DNA of 64,000 nucleotides from Blautia sp. AF19-10LB (GTDB taxonomy: Bacteria > Bacillota > Clostridia > Lachnospirales > Lachnospiraceae), in contig NZ_QTWS01000009.1 in the NCBI RefSeq assembly GCF_003461245.1, forward strand, positions 1 through 64,000. The letters run 5' to 3'. Numbering within the stretch: position 1 is the stretch's first letter; the number at the start of each line of letters is the position of its first letter. A program made the position numbers and the translations under genes. Of this stretch, positions 40,513 to 47,743 are shown one piece after another. The notes under the pieces were generated by a model. The model was not told the origin of the DNA, searched no databases, and worked only from the letters and a program-made list of their open reading frames with translations.

Positions 40513-42471
40513 TTATTGTTCTGTCATTTTGATAAAGTCTTCCTCAGACAAAATTGGAATCCCAAGTTCCCTGGCTTTTTTGTTTTTGGATGAATTGGAT
40601 GTGGTATCGTTGTTGATCAGGTAATTTGTCTTGCCTGTGACGGTACCTGTCACCTTGCCGCCCAAGGATTCGATCAGCTTCTTGGCTTCGCCGCGGTTGC
40701 TGAAATGCTCCAGGCTTCCTGTGATAACAAAATTCATTCCTGCCAGTGTCTGGTTCTCAGAAACTTCTTCTTTATTAATATGAAGATATCCAAGCAGATG
40801 ATCCAGCTTGCGGTTGTTTTCCGGATCTTTGAAATATTTCGTGAGGCTCTTTGCGATCACCGGGCCGATTCCATCGATCGCACTGATCTCCTCTTCCTCG
40901 GCTGTCCGGATCTTGTCCAGATCATCATCAAAATGCCGGCAGATCACTCTCGCATTGGAAAGTCCGATGTTAGAGATTCCAAGACTGTAGATCACCTTCG
41001 CAAGTGTTGTCTCCTTTGCTTTGTCAATGCTTACTATAAGATTGTCATAAGATTTCTCTCCAAATCCTTCCATTGTCACGATCTCTTCGCGATGCTTCGC
41101 GATCTCAAAAACATCTCCGAAATCATGGATAAAACCTTTGGCGATGAATTTCTCCAGTGTAGCTTCAGACAATCCGTCTATATTCATGGCGTCTCTGCTT
41201 ACAAAGAGTGTGAATGCCTTGATCTTCTTCGCAACACAGTCCGGGTTCATGCAGTAGAGAGATTCTACTTCATTTTCCTGAATGACCCTGGCTTCCTCAC
41301 CGCAGACCGGACAGATATGTGGGATTTCCAGATTACTGCTCCTGGTCAGGTTCTCTGCGATCTGCGGAATGATCATATTTGCCTTGTAGACCTGGATCGT
41401 ATCGCCGATCCCAAGCTGTAATTCCTTCACAATGCTGACATTGTGGACACTTGCACGGCTGACGGTCGTCCCCTCCAGTTCCACCGGATCAAAAACTGCG
41501 ATCGGATTGATCAGTCCTGTTCTCGACGGGCTCCACTCAATCTCACGAAGCGTCGTTTCGCGGATCTCATCTGCCCATTTGAAAGCAAACGCATTTCGCG
41601 GGAATTTCGCAGTACTTCCAAGTGAATCTCCATATGCAATGTCATCATAAAGCGCAACAAGTCCATCGGATGGAAAATCATTATTCTCGATCGCATGAGA
41701 AAAATAATCCATCGCTTCGTCCAGGCTTTCGCCTGTCACCATACGGTATTCCACCACCTCAAAGCCCTGAGATTTCAGCCATTCCATCTGATATGCCCTG
41801 GAATTATGCATATCCACATCCTGTGCAGATACCAGCGCAAACGCATAAAACCTTACATTTCGCTCCGCGGTGATCTGATTGTTCAGCTGTCTGACCGATC
41901 CGCTACAGAGATTTCGCGGATTTTTGTATTTGGCATCGACGTCTTCGATCGTTTCATTGATCCTCTCAAAATCGGAATAGGTAATGATTGCCTCGCCCCT
42001 CAGCACAAGCCTTCCCTGATAGGCGATCTTAAGCGGGATATTCTTGAATGTCCTTGCATTATTAGTAATGACCTCTCCGACGATCCCGTTTCCTCTGGTG
42101 ACCGCCTTCTGAAGTTCCCCGTTCTCATAGGTAAGGACAATGGTCAGTCCATCCATTTTCCAGGAAAGCAGTGTCGGATTGGTTCCTATAAAAGCTCTGA
42201 GTGTCTCTCGCTCTTTGGTCTTGTCGAGAGAGAGCATCGGAGATTCGTGTGTTTCCTTTGGCAGTGCATCTACTGCCTCATATCCTACATTAACAGTCGG
42301 ACTGTCTGCCAGAACGATGCCTGTTTCTGCTTCCATTTGCTCCAGCTGATCGTACAGAGCGTCGTATTCTCTGTTGCTCATGATCTCCCGGTCTTCCTGA
42401 TAATAGGCCTTTGCCGCTTCGTTCAGTTTTTTTACCAGTTCTTTCATTTGGTTTACGGCTGCTGTTTCCAT
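40513..42471 (-). CDS. ligA: NAD-dependent DNA ligase
   Basis: About 652 residues. The adenylation site is SWKMDGLTIVL with Lys105. Next come an OB-fold region, a four-Cys zinc finger (CPVCGEEARV and CMNPDC), helix-hairpin-helix repeats (ISNIGLSNARVICRHF, ISAIDGIGPVIA) and a C-terminal BRCT domain (LAGMNFVITGSLEHFSNRGE). It seals nicks in replication and repair using NAD. I chose ATG 42471, which follows AGGAGG closely; the longer frame from 42501 would place that ribosome binding site inside the gene. The 5' part overlaps the extended 3' end of the pseudouridine synthase frame. Confidence 0.96.
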   Translation of the reverse strand: METAAVNQMKELVKKLNEAAKAYYQEDREIMSNREYDALYDQLEQMEAETGIVLADSPTVNVGYEAVDALPKETHESPMLSLDKTKERETLRAFIGTNPTLLSWKMDGLTIVLTYENGELQKAVTRGNGIVGEVITNNARTFKNIPLKIAYQGRLVLRGEAIITYSDFERINETIEDVDAKYKNPRNLCSGSVRQLNNQITAERNVRFYAFALVSAQDVDMHNSRAYQMEWLKSQGFEVVEYRMVTGESLDEAMDYFSHAIENNDFPSDGLVALYDDIAYGDSLGSTAKFPRNAFAFKWADEIRETTLREIEWSPSRTGLINPIAVFDPVELEGTTVSRASVHNVSIVKELQLGIGDTIQVYKANMIIPQIAENLTRSSNLEIPHICPVCGEEARVIQENEVESLYCMNPDCVAKKIKAFTLFVSRDAMNIDGLSEATLEKFIAKGFIHDFGDVFEIAKHREEIVTMEGFGEKSYDNLIVSIDKAKETTLAKVIYSLGISNIGLSNARVICRHFDDDLDKIRTAEEEEISAIDGIGPVIAKSLTKYFKDPENNRKLDHLLGYLHINKEEVSENQTLAGMNFVITGSLEHFSNRGEAKKLIESLGGKVTGTVTGKTNYLINNDTTSNSSKNKKARELGIPILSEEDFIKMTEQ

Positions 42472-43237
42472 GATGTCCTCCTGTCTCTTTGATCGTTTCA
42501 CTTGATGAATTTCGGATCCGTTTTTCTAATTCCTTCCATTCTTCCTTTCGGATCTCACGGTATTCTCCCGGATCCAGCCCATCAAGGGTCAGGTTCATGA
42601 TCCGGACTCGCTTAAGTGTCTGCACCTGATATCCAAAATATTCGCACATCCTGCGTATCTGACGGTTCAGCCCCTGCGTCAGAATGATCTGAAAACTTCT
42701 CCGTCCGGTTTTCTTTACCGTGCAGGGTCTCGTCACCGTGTCAAGGATCGGAACGCCGCCCCGCATGCCCTTAAGGAAATCCTCCGTAATCTCCTTATTT
42801 ACTGTCACAAGATATTCTTTCTCATGATAATTCCCTGCACGCATGATCCGATTCACAAGATCGCCCTGATTCGTCAGAAGCAGCAGCCCTTCCGAATCCT
42901 TATCCAGCCGTCCGACCGGATAGACACGCAGCGGATAGTTAAGGTACTCCGTCACCGTCGTCTCATTTCGCTGTTTCTTGGTGCTGCAGACAATTCCTCT
43001 CGGCTTATAAAACAGCAGAAGGACTTTTTTATTCTCTCTCGTGATCGGGTGTCCGTCCAGGCAGACTTCTGCATCTGCCGTTATCCTCTCTCCTGTTTTT
43101 ATCACAACGCCATCCAGCGTAACTCTCCCCGCATCGGTAAGCTGATCGGCATCCCGCCTGGAACATACGCCTGCGTTGCTTAAGTATTTATTTATTCTGA
43201 TCGTTTCTGTATTTTCTGTTTTGATTTTTTTATCCAT
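42290..43237 (-). CDS. 23S rRNA pseudouridine synthase, RluB/RluE/RluF type, with frameshifted tail
   Basis: 315 residues as drawn. An S4 RNA-binding domain (IRINKYLSNAGVCSRRDADQLTDAGRV) is followed by the synthase domain with the catalytic Asp in VGRLDKDSEGLLLLT and the closing LNRQIRRMCEYFGY. The architecture and length to about residue 245 match RluF-type enzymes. The last roughly 65 residues are Arg/Gly/Ser-rich and are read through the start of ligA in another frame, a 182-base same-strand overlap. Adding one base to the A5 run at 42521-42525 would end the protein at 42498, just before ligA. So the tail is probably a frameshift product, real or a sequence error. Confidence 0.88.
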   Translation of the reverse strand: MDKKIKTENTETIRINKYLSNAGVCSRRDADQLTDAGRVTLDGVVIKTGERITADAEVCLDGHPITRENKKVLLLFYKPRGIVCSTKKQRNETTVTEYLNYPLRVYPVGRLDKDSEGLLLLTNQGDLVNRIMRAGNYHEKEYLVTVNKEITEDFLKGMRGGVPILDTVTRPCTVKKTGRRSFQIILTQGLNRQIRRMCEYFGYQVQTLKRVRIMNLTLDGLDPGEYREIRKEEWKELEKRIRNSSSETIKETGGHHGNSSRKPNERTGKKTERSGKGLLSGRPGDHEQQRIRRSVRSAGANGSRNRHRSGRQSDC

Positions 43238-43323
43238 TGTTCTATTATATAATTTTTTCTTTTTGACCGCAACAAAGAGTTTCAGGTTTTCCTTTTAATT
43301 CCAGCCTTAATTTTGACGGACTC

Positions 43324-43352
43324 TTGTATTTTTGTGTCGATTATTGTATCAT
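43324..43352 (+). promoter_or_regulatory. Promoter of the polysaccharide deacetylase gene
   Basis: TTGTAT (43324-43329) and TATCAT (43347-43352) are 17 bases apart. The start codon is about 80 bases downstream. Confidence 0.55.
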
Positions 43353-43433
43353 GTATAGAAGTCCGGGCTTTTGTCTTCTCAGACAGCTCAGACAGACCCG
43401 GTATTATTTTCATAAATGTTAGGAGGAAACGGC

Positions 43434-44642
43434 ATGCCAAGCCGCAAAAAACATACAAATCCGTTTCTGCTGCTCATTGCCATCGCTATCTGTCTCGTTC
43501 TTGGTGTCACGCTCAGACAGTCAAATGCTGATTTTTCTGTTCTCAGCGAGAAACCTTCTCAGTCAGTTGCTTCTGTATCTGACAGCCAGGAACAGAACGA
43601 GCCTGATTCTGACCAGAAATCCGTTTCACCTTCCGAAACTGCCACACCTTCTCCTACAGAGAAGCCATCTTCATCTGAACGCAAAATTTCTGATGAGGCA
43701 GCTTCCGGAGTCTGGACTTCCAGTGGAAGCGACTGGCTCTTTATGGTAGACAGCAAAGCCTATACCGGATGGCTCACAGACACAGACGGCAAAACATACT
43801 ATTTCAACAAAGATGGTATTATGCAAACCGGATGGGTAGATGCAGACGGTAAACGTTACTATATGGATCTGGACGGTATCATGCAGACTGGTGTTGTCAC
43901 TGTCGACGGAAAAAGCTATGAACTTCTTGATGACGGTTCACTGAAAGGCTACAAAACAAAGACAAAAAAGGCCACGACAACACCCATTGCCAAAGCAAAA
44001 GCCTCAAAGTCCAAAAATAAATCGTCTGAAAAAACAGCCGATAAATATGTGGCTCTGACCTTTGACGACGGTCCAAGTTCTTTTACGAACAGACTGCTTG
44101 ACTGTCTGGAAGCAAACAATTCCAAAGCTACCTTTTTTATGGTCGGCAAAGAAATCGACAGTTTTCCTGATGAAGTTAAACGCATGGAATCTCTGGGCTG
44201 TGAACTCGGAAACCATACTTATTCCCATGTAGATCTCACAACACTTGCCCCGGAAGATATGTCTGCCGAAATTGCAGGTGTAGATGAAGATCTCGTCAAT
44301 CTGGTCGGACACGGTGCCACGGTACTTCGTCCTCCATATGGAAACATCAATGATTCTGTACGATCAACCGTTGGCACCCCTATGATTCTCTGGTCGATCG
44401 ACACACTGGACTGGGAAACGCAGGATGCCAGTCAGATCACAGAGGCTGTCATGTCTCAGGTTCAGGATGGTTCAATTATTCTGATGCACGACATCTTCAG
44501 TACTTCTGTAGATGCTGCTGAGATTTTTATCCCGAAATTAATCGAGGAAGGCTACCAGTTAGTCACGATTCACGAACTTGCCAAAATCAAAGGCACAGAA
44601 CTTACCACCGGCATCGCATACGGTGATTTTACCGGTCAATAA
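43434..44642 (+). CDS. Polysaccharide deacetylase with cell-wall-binding repeats
   Basis: About 402 residues. An N-terminal membrane segment (NPFLLLIAIAICLVLGVTL) anchors or exports the protein. A Ser/Pro/Glu-rich linker follows, then two choline-binding-type repeats (GWLTDTDGKTYYFNKDG, GWVDADGKRYYMDLDG), then a NodB domain from about 200. All five NodB motifs are present: LTFDDGP, NHTYSHVD, LRPPYG, LWSIDTLDW and ILMHDI. It should remove N-acetyl groups from peptidoglycan or another surface glycan, which often gives lysozyme resistance. The start at 43434 follows AGGAGG; the earlier ATG (43416) is upstream of that site. Confidence 0.93.
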   Translation: MPSRKKHTNPFLLLIAIAICLVLGVTLRQSNADFSVLSEKPSQSVASVSDSQEQNEPDSDQKSVSPSETATPSPTEKPSSSERKISDEAASGVWTSSGSDWLFMVDSKAYTGWLTDTDGKTYYFNKDGIMQTGWVDADGKRYYMDLDGIMQTGVVTVDGKSYELLDDGSLKGYKTKTKKATTTPIAKAKASKSKNKSSEKTADKYVALTFDDGPSSFTNRLLDCLEANNSKATFFMVGKEIDSFPDEVKRMESLGCELGNHTYSHVDLTTLAPEDMSAEIAGVDEDLVNLVGHGATVLRPPYGNINDSVRSTVGTPMILWSIDTLDWETQDASQITEAVMSQVQDGSIILMHDIFSTSVDAAEIFIPKLIEEGYQLVTIHELAKIKGTELTTGIAYGDFTGQ

Positions 44643-44645
44643 AAA

Positions 44646-44682
44646 AGAAATCTGCGTATACACCAAAACGCAGATTCTTTTT
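44646..44682 (+). terminator. Terminator of the deacetylase gene
   Basis: GAAATCTGCG and CGCAGATT form a stem followed by CTTTTTT. The hairpin begins 4 bases after the stop codon. Confidence 0.85.
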
Positions 44683-44705
44683 TGGTCCATAAACCCGGAC
44701 ATAAC

Positions 44706-44735
44706 AAAAGGCACAGAAAATCTGTGCCTTTGCCT
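44706..44735 (-). terminator. Terminator of the SH3-domain gene
   Basis: On the minus strand AAAGGCACAGA pairs with TCTGTGCCTTT around a 2-4 base loop, followed by TGTT. It abuts the deacetylase terminator. Confidence 0.8.
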
Positions 44736-44739
44736 TACG

Positions 44740-45660
44740 TTACTGAAGCAATCCACTGTATACATATCCAGTCTGCCCGTCATATTCAATTTGAATCCAG
44801 TCACCTTCCTGACCGAGAACCTGTACCTGATCTCCTTCATCCAGACCACCGATGATATTATCCTCATCGCTATTGGCAGCAGATCTCACATTGCACCCCT
44901 CTGCAACAGTCATTGTCGTACCATCCGATGTCTGTGATGTGGTGGAATCCACCTCTTCTCCCAGTCCATTCAAAAATGCAGCAAGTGCTGTGTCATCCTG
45001 CTGTGCCTTCTCATAATCTGCCTGAACTTCTGCTGTAAGTTTCTTAACATCCTCATCGAATTTCAGTGAGTCCATGTAATCGGAAACTTCCTTATTCTGT
45101 TCCAGATCGCCCAGAATCTTATAACTGCCGTCACTGTCTCTGACTATATAAGAACTCCATAATGAAGGCGCAGATGTATCTATCCCCTTACAAATAAAAC
45201 TTCCACGTGTATATACTACATAGGAATTCTCGTCCATGCCCTTCTTCGCATATACATGGTCAACCTGATATCCTTCTATATAATCTTTGGCATTTGTAAT
45301 TCGCGACTCATCAGAAGGCGTCAGATTGCTGACCAGTGTTCTCAGTGTGGTAATATCTCTTTCCCCTAAAGCCTGATAATAGCTCTTCATAAGTGCGGTG
45401 ATCTCGTCACTGCCTTCTTCCAAGGGATTCGTGTCTTCTTCTTTCTTCCCGTCGTTTGTCTCCCCATCATCTTCCGGAGAAGAAGGATCATTTCCCTGGC
45501 TGTTGTCCTCCACTGTATTCTGTTCTTTCTTAGAAGTACCCTTCCCACTTCCAATACAGGCACGAACGCCAAAGAACAATACAGCTACGATTATCAGAAT
45601 TGCTCCGCCAAGCATAAAATAGCGAAGGTTATCCGATAACCATTCCCTGAAATTATCCAA
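44740..45660 (-). CDS. Membrane-anchored protein with C-terminal SH3b domain
   Basis: 306 residues. A transmembrane segment lies near residues 13-32 (YFMLGGAILIIVAVLFFGV). After a Gly/Ser/Asp/Glu-rich linker comes an NTF2/DUF-like middle region (MKSYYQALGERDITTLRTLV and SYVVYTRGSFICKGID). The end is an SH3b domain of about 60 residues (CNVRSAANSDEDNIIGGLDEG, QVLGQEGDWIQIEYDGQTGYVYSGLL). Bacterial SH3 domains usually bind peptidoglycan, so this is a surface protein with its N-terminus in the membrane. Its job is unknown. It is convergent with the deacetylase gene and lies just downstream of tRNA-Arg on the same strand. Confidence 0.85.
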   Translation of the reverse strand: MDNFREWLSDNLRYFMLGGAILIIVAVLFFGVRACIGSGKGTSKKEQNTVEDNSQGNDPSSPEDDGETNDGKKEEDTNPLEEGSDEITALMKSYYQALGERDITTLRTLVSNLTPSDESRITNAKDYIEGYQVDHVYAKKGMDENSYVVYTRGSFICKGIDTSAPSLWSSYIVRDSDGSYKILGDLEQNKEVSDYMDSLKFDEDVKKLTAEVQADYEKAQQDDTALAAFLNGLGEEVDSTTSQTSDGTTMTVAEGCNVRSAANSDEDNIIGGLDEGDQVQVLGQEGDWIQIEYDGQTGYVYSGLLQ

Positions 45661-45715
45661 GTTCTTGTCCTCCTTAAATTACAACGCACCGAGGCAGACC
45701 CATTACCCAGTGCAG

Positions 45716-45787
45716 CACACCTGAAGGGAATCGAACCCCCGCACATGGTACCGGAAACCACTGCTCTATCCACTGAGCTACAGGTGC
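45716..45787 (-). tRNA. tRNA-Arg(CCG)
   Basis: The minus strand gives a full cloverleaf: acceptor GCACCTG/CAGGTGT, a D arm with GCTCAGTGGATAGAGC, anticodon stem GTGGT/ACCAT with loop TTCCGGT (anticodon CCG, reading CGG), and a T arm with GGGGTTCGATTCCC. The 3' CCA is not encoded. Confidence 0.97.
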
Positions 45788-45790
45788 AAA

Positions 45791-45851
45791 TGTGTTAAGA
45801 CGCAATACTCTTAACACATGATATATTATCACATCTTACTTGAAAAGTAAA
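45791..45851 (-). promoter_or_regulatory. tRNA-Arg promoter and leader palindrome
   Basis: TTTACT (45851-45846) and TAATAT (45828-45823) are 17 bases apart on the minus strand. A perfect 10-bp inverted repeat, TGTGTTAAGA-8 nt-TCTTAACACA (45791-45818), covers the expected transcription start and ends 3 bases from the mature tRNA. Confidence 0.65.
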
Positions 45852-45889
45852 GTTTTTTATTTTATATACACAATTGCATAAAATTGTAG

Positions 45890-46696
45890 TTACGATTCTC
45901 CAAGCAAAGGACTTCTGTATTCTTCTACTGAATTTCCAAGCCGATAAACACTGTATTCTCCGACTACTCCAAGCTCCTGATAGTGACAGGCTTCCAGTTC
46001 CTCTTTCTGCTGTTCATTTGGAATTTTTACCACAAGATAGTTGCATTTAACCCATTCAGCATATTTTGCAATATTTGCGTAATTAAATGCAGGTGCATTG
46101 ATTTCGAAGTACAACTGTCTCCTCGCCCCTACCGCACCGCCGGATCCTCTTCTTCCAAACGGAAGATAAACCGATGGATCGTAAACACGAATATACGAAC
46201 TGACATACTCATCTGCCACCAGCAGGAATTTCTTTCCATCTGCATCCTGCTTCGCAAGTTCACAGATTCCTGCAACTACGTCCGGAACCTGCTGATAATT
46301 ATTTACCTTATGATAGTAGCCCTCTGTATAAAACTCTTTGCCGCCCCAGGCGATCATTCCTGCAAAAAGCACCAGAAGAACCGGCTGCAGGAAGCTTTTC
46401 CTTCCACGGATAAACTCTGTCAATGCCAGTGCGATCACCGATGTTGATGGTACAAGCCACAAAACTCTCCAGTAAACATTCTCTCCTATACATTTCTGTA
46501 TGATTTTTGCCGTATATGGAAAAAAGAACAGAAAAAGCATCAGAAAAACATATGCCAGTACATACCGGGTCGTTTTCTTTTTGTGTTTAAAAATCAGCAG
46601 ATAAAGAAGTGCAATTACCAGAAGATATGGAAAAATGCTGCTCCCCCAGTAATTATTCCAGAATCCCAAAGATTTTTTAATCATTTCTTTCATCAT
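45890..46696 (-). CDS. Membrane protein of unknown function, second part of a DUF6077-like pair
   Basis: 268 residues. Four hydrophobic segments lie in the first 115 residues (FPYLLVIALLYLLIF, YVLAYVFLMLFLFFFPY, VLWLVPSTSVIALAL, PVLLVLFAGMIAWGG). A soluble C-terminal domain of about 150 residues follows, without known motifs (RVYDPSVYLPFGRRG, KCNYLVVKIPNEQQ). Such a layout is common in bacterial GT-C-like or sugar-handling membrane proteins. It follows the next gene by 13 bases on the same strand, and together they look like one function split over two genes. No function can be assigned. Confidence 0.75.
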   Translation of the reverse strand: MMKEMIKKSLGFWNNYWGSSIFPYLLVIALLYLLIFKHKKKTTRYVLAYVFLMLFLFFFPYTAKIIQKCIGENVYWRVLWLVPSTSVIALALTEFIRGRKSFLQPVLLVLFAGMIAWGGKEFYTEGYYHKVNNYQQVPDVVAGICELAKQDADGKKFLLVADEYVSSYIRVYDPSVYLPFGRRGSGGAVGARRQLYFEINAPAFNYANIAKYAEWVKCNYLVVKIPNEQQKEELEACHYQELGVVGEYSVYRLGNSVEEYRSPLLGES

Positions 46697-46709
46697 ATTC
46701 TTTTATCCT

Positions 46710-47741
46710 TCACACAATCAAAATGTAAAAAACTCCGAGCACCAGAGAAGGAATGCAGCAGATGATTCCCTTCAAAAAAGCTCTCCAGTCCCTGTGAATC
46801 ACCAGGCAAAGCAGTAGAAAAACTCCAAGCATCATTGTCCCCAGAATGATTCCCATAGACGACAGAAGGCAGCAGCTTAAATCTGCCATTGCAAGAAGAA
46901 CCCAGGGATATTCCGTTTTTTTCTCCATGAGCACAGACTGGCAGATATAAAGCAGAAGCGGCAGAAAAGCAGATGCCAGCAGTGCCTTGCCCTGCCAGAT
47001 ACGAATCATCTGAAAGCTTCCTGAATTATATACAGAATATGCTGAAAAGCTACAGATACATGCTGTCAGGAACAAATACATTCCCTGCGCTCTTTTATCA
47101 CCGGGAAACCATTTCTTTCCAAGAAGATACTGAACACTGTAAACTACCGGAAGAAAAACTGCCGGGAAAATCATATGCGCCATGATCGCTGGATGAAGTC
47201 CCGCACTGAGCTGGCTTACCACCGCAAGAAATACAGGGAACGGAGAAAGTATATATCTGCTTGCAATACCATAATACTTCTGTCCTGTATATGGGATAAT
47301 TTCAAAGATCGTATCCGTCTGTACGCCAGAGGTCGCCTGAGCCACATAAAAAGCATCATCTGCATCCATATGTGCCAGTAGAACACACATTGCCATCTGT
47401 GCCAGAATCAGGATCAGTGCGATCCAGAAATAGATTTTTTCTCTGTCAAAAATACCGGACAGACGAATAGTATCTTTCGCCTTCACCGTCACAAAAACAC
47501 CTGTCAGAGCCAGGATCAGTGCGATACTTCCATAGGAAATCACCAGCACATGCAGCGGCATTTTCAGAAACGTCATTGGAAGGGTCAGAACCTCCATGAT
47601 CGAAAAAAGGATCAGATAACCGCTCACGAAACGTTCAGTCAGAAGGGGCTGCCGTCTTTTGACAAACGGCAGTCTTCCCACAGCAACCGGTACAAGGATA
47701 AGCCAGAAAACAGCCAGGATTCCCTTCATTGCCATTTCCAT
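46710..47741 (-). CDS. DUF6077-like multi-spanning membrane protein
   Basis: 343 residues with about ten hydrophobic segments and short loops (GILAVFWLILVPVAVG, GYLILFSIMEVLTLP, IYFWIALILILAQMAMCVLLA and others). One loop has AHMDADDAFYVAQATSGVQ, an acidic motif like those near the active site of GT-C-fold membrane glycosyltransferases; this is only a resemblance. The end stops abruptly in a hydrophobic segment, and the next gene begins with another, supporting a split protein. It starts 2 bases after the Mo-subunit gene, whose end supplies its ribosome binding site (GGAG), so it is co-transcribed with the second hydroxylase. The reason for that link is not clear. Confidence 0.75.
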   Translation of the reverse strand: MEMAMKGILAVFWLILVPVAVGRLPFVKRRQPLLTERFVSGYLILFSIMEVLTLPMTFLKMPLHVLVISYGSIALILALTGVFVTVKAKDTIRLSGIFDREKIYFWIALILILAQMAMCVLLAHMDADDAFYVAQATSGVQTDTIFEIIPYTGQKYYGIASRYILSPFPVFLAVVSQLSAGLHPAIMAHMIFPAVFLPVVYSVQYLLGKKWFPGDKRAQGMYLFLTACICSFSAYSVYNSGSFQMIRIWQGKALLASAFLPLLLYICQSVLMEKKTEYPWVLLAMADLSCCLLSSMGIILGTMMLGVFLLLCLVIHRDWRAFLKGIICCIPSLVLGVFYILIV

Positions 47742-47743
47742 AT

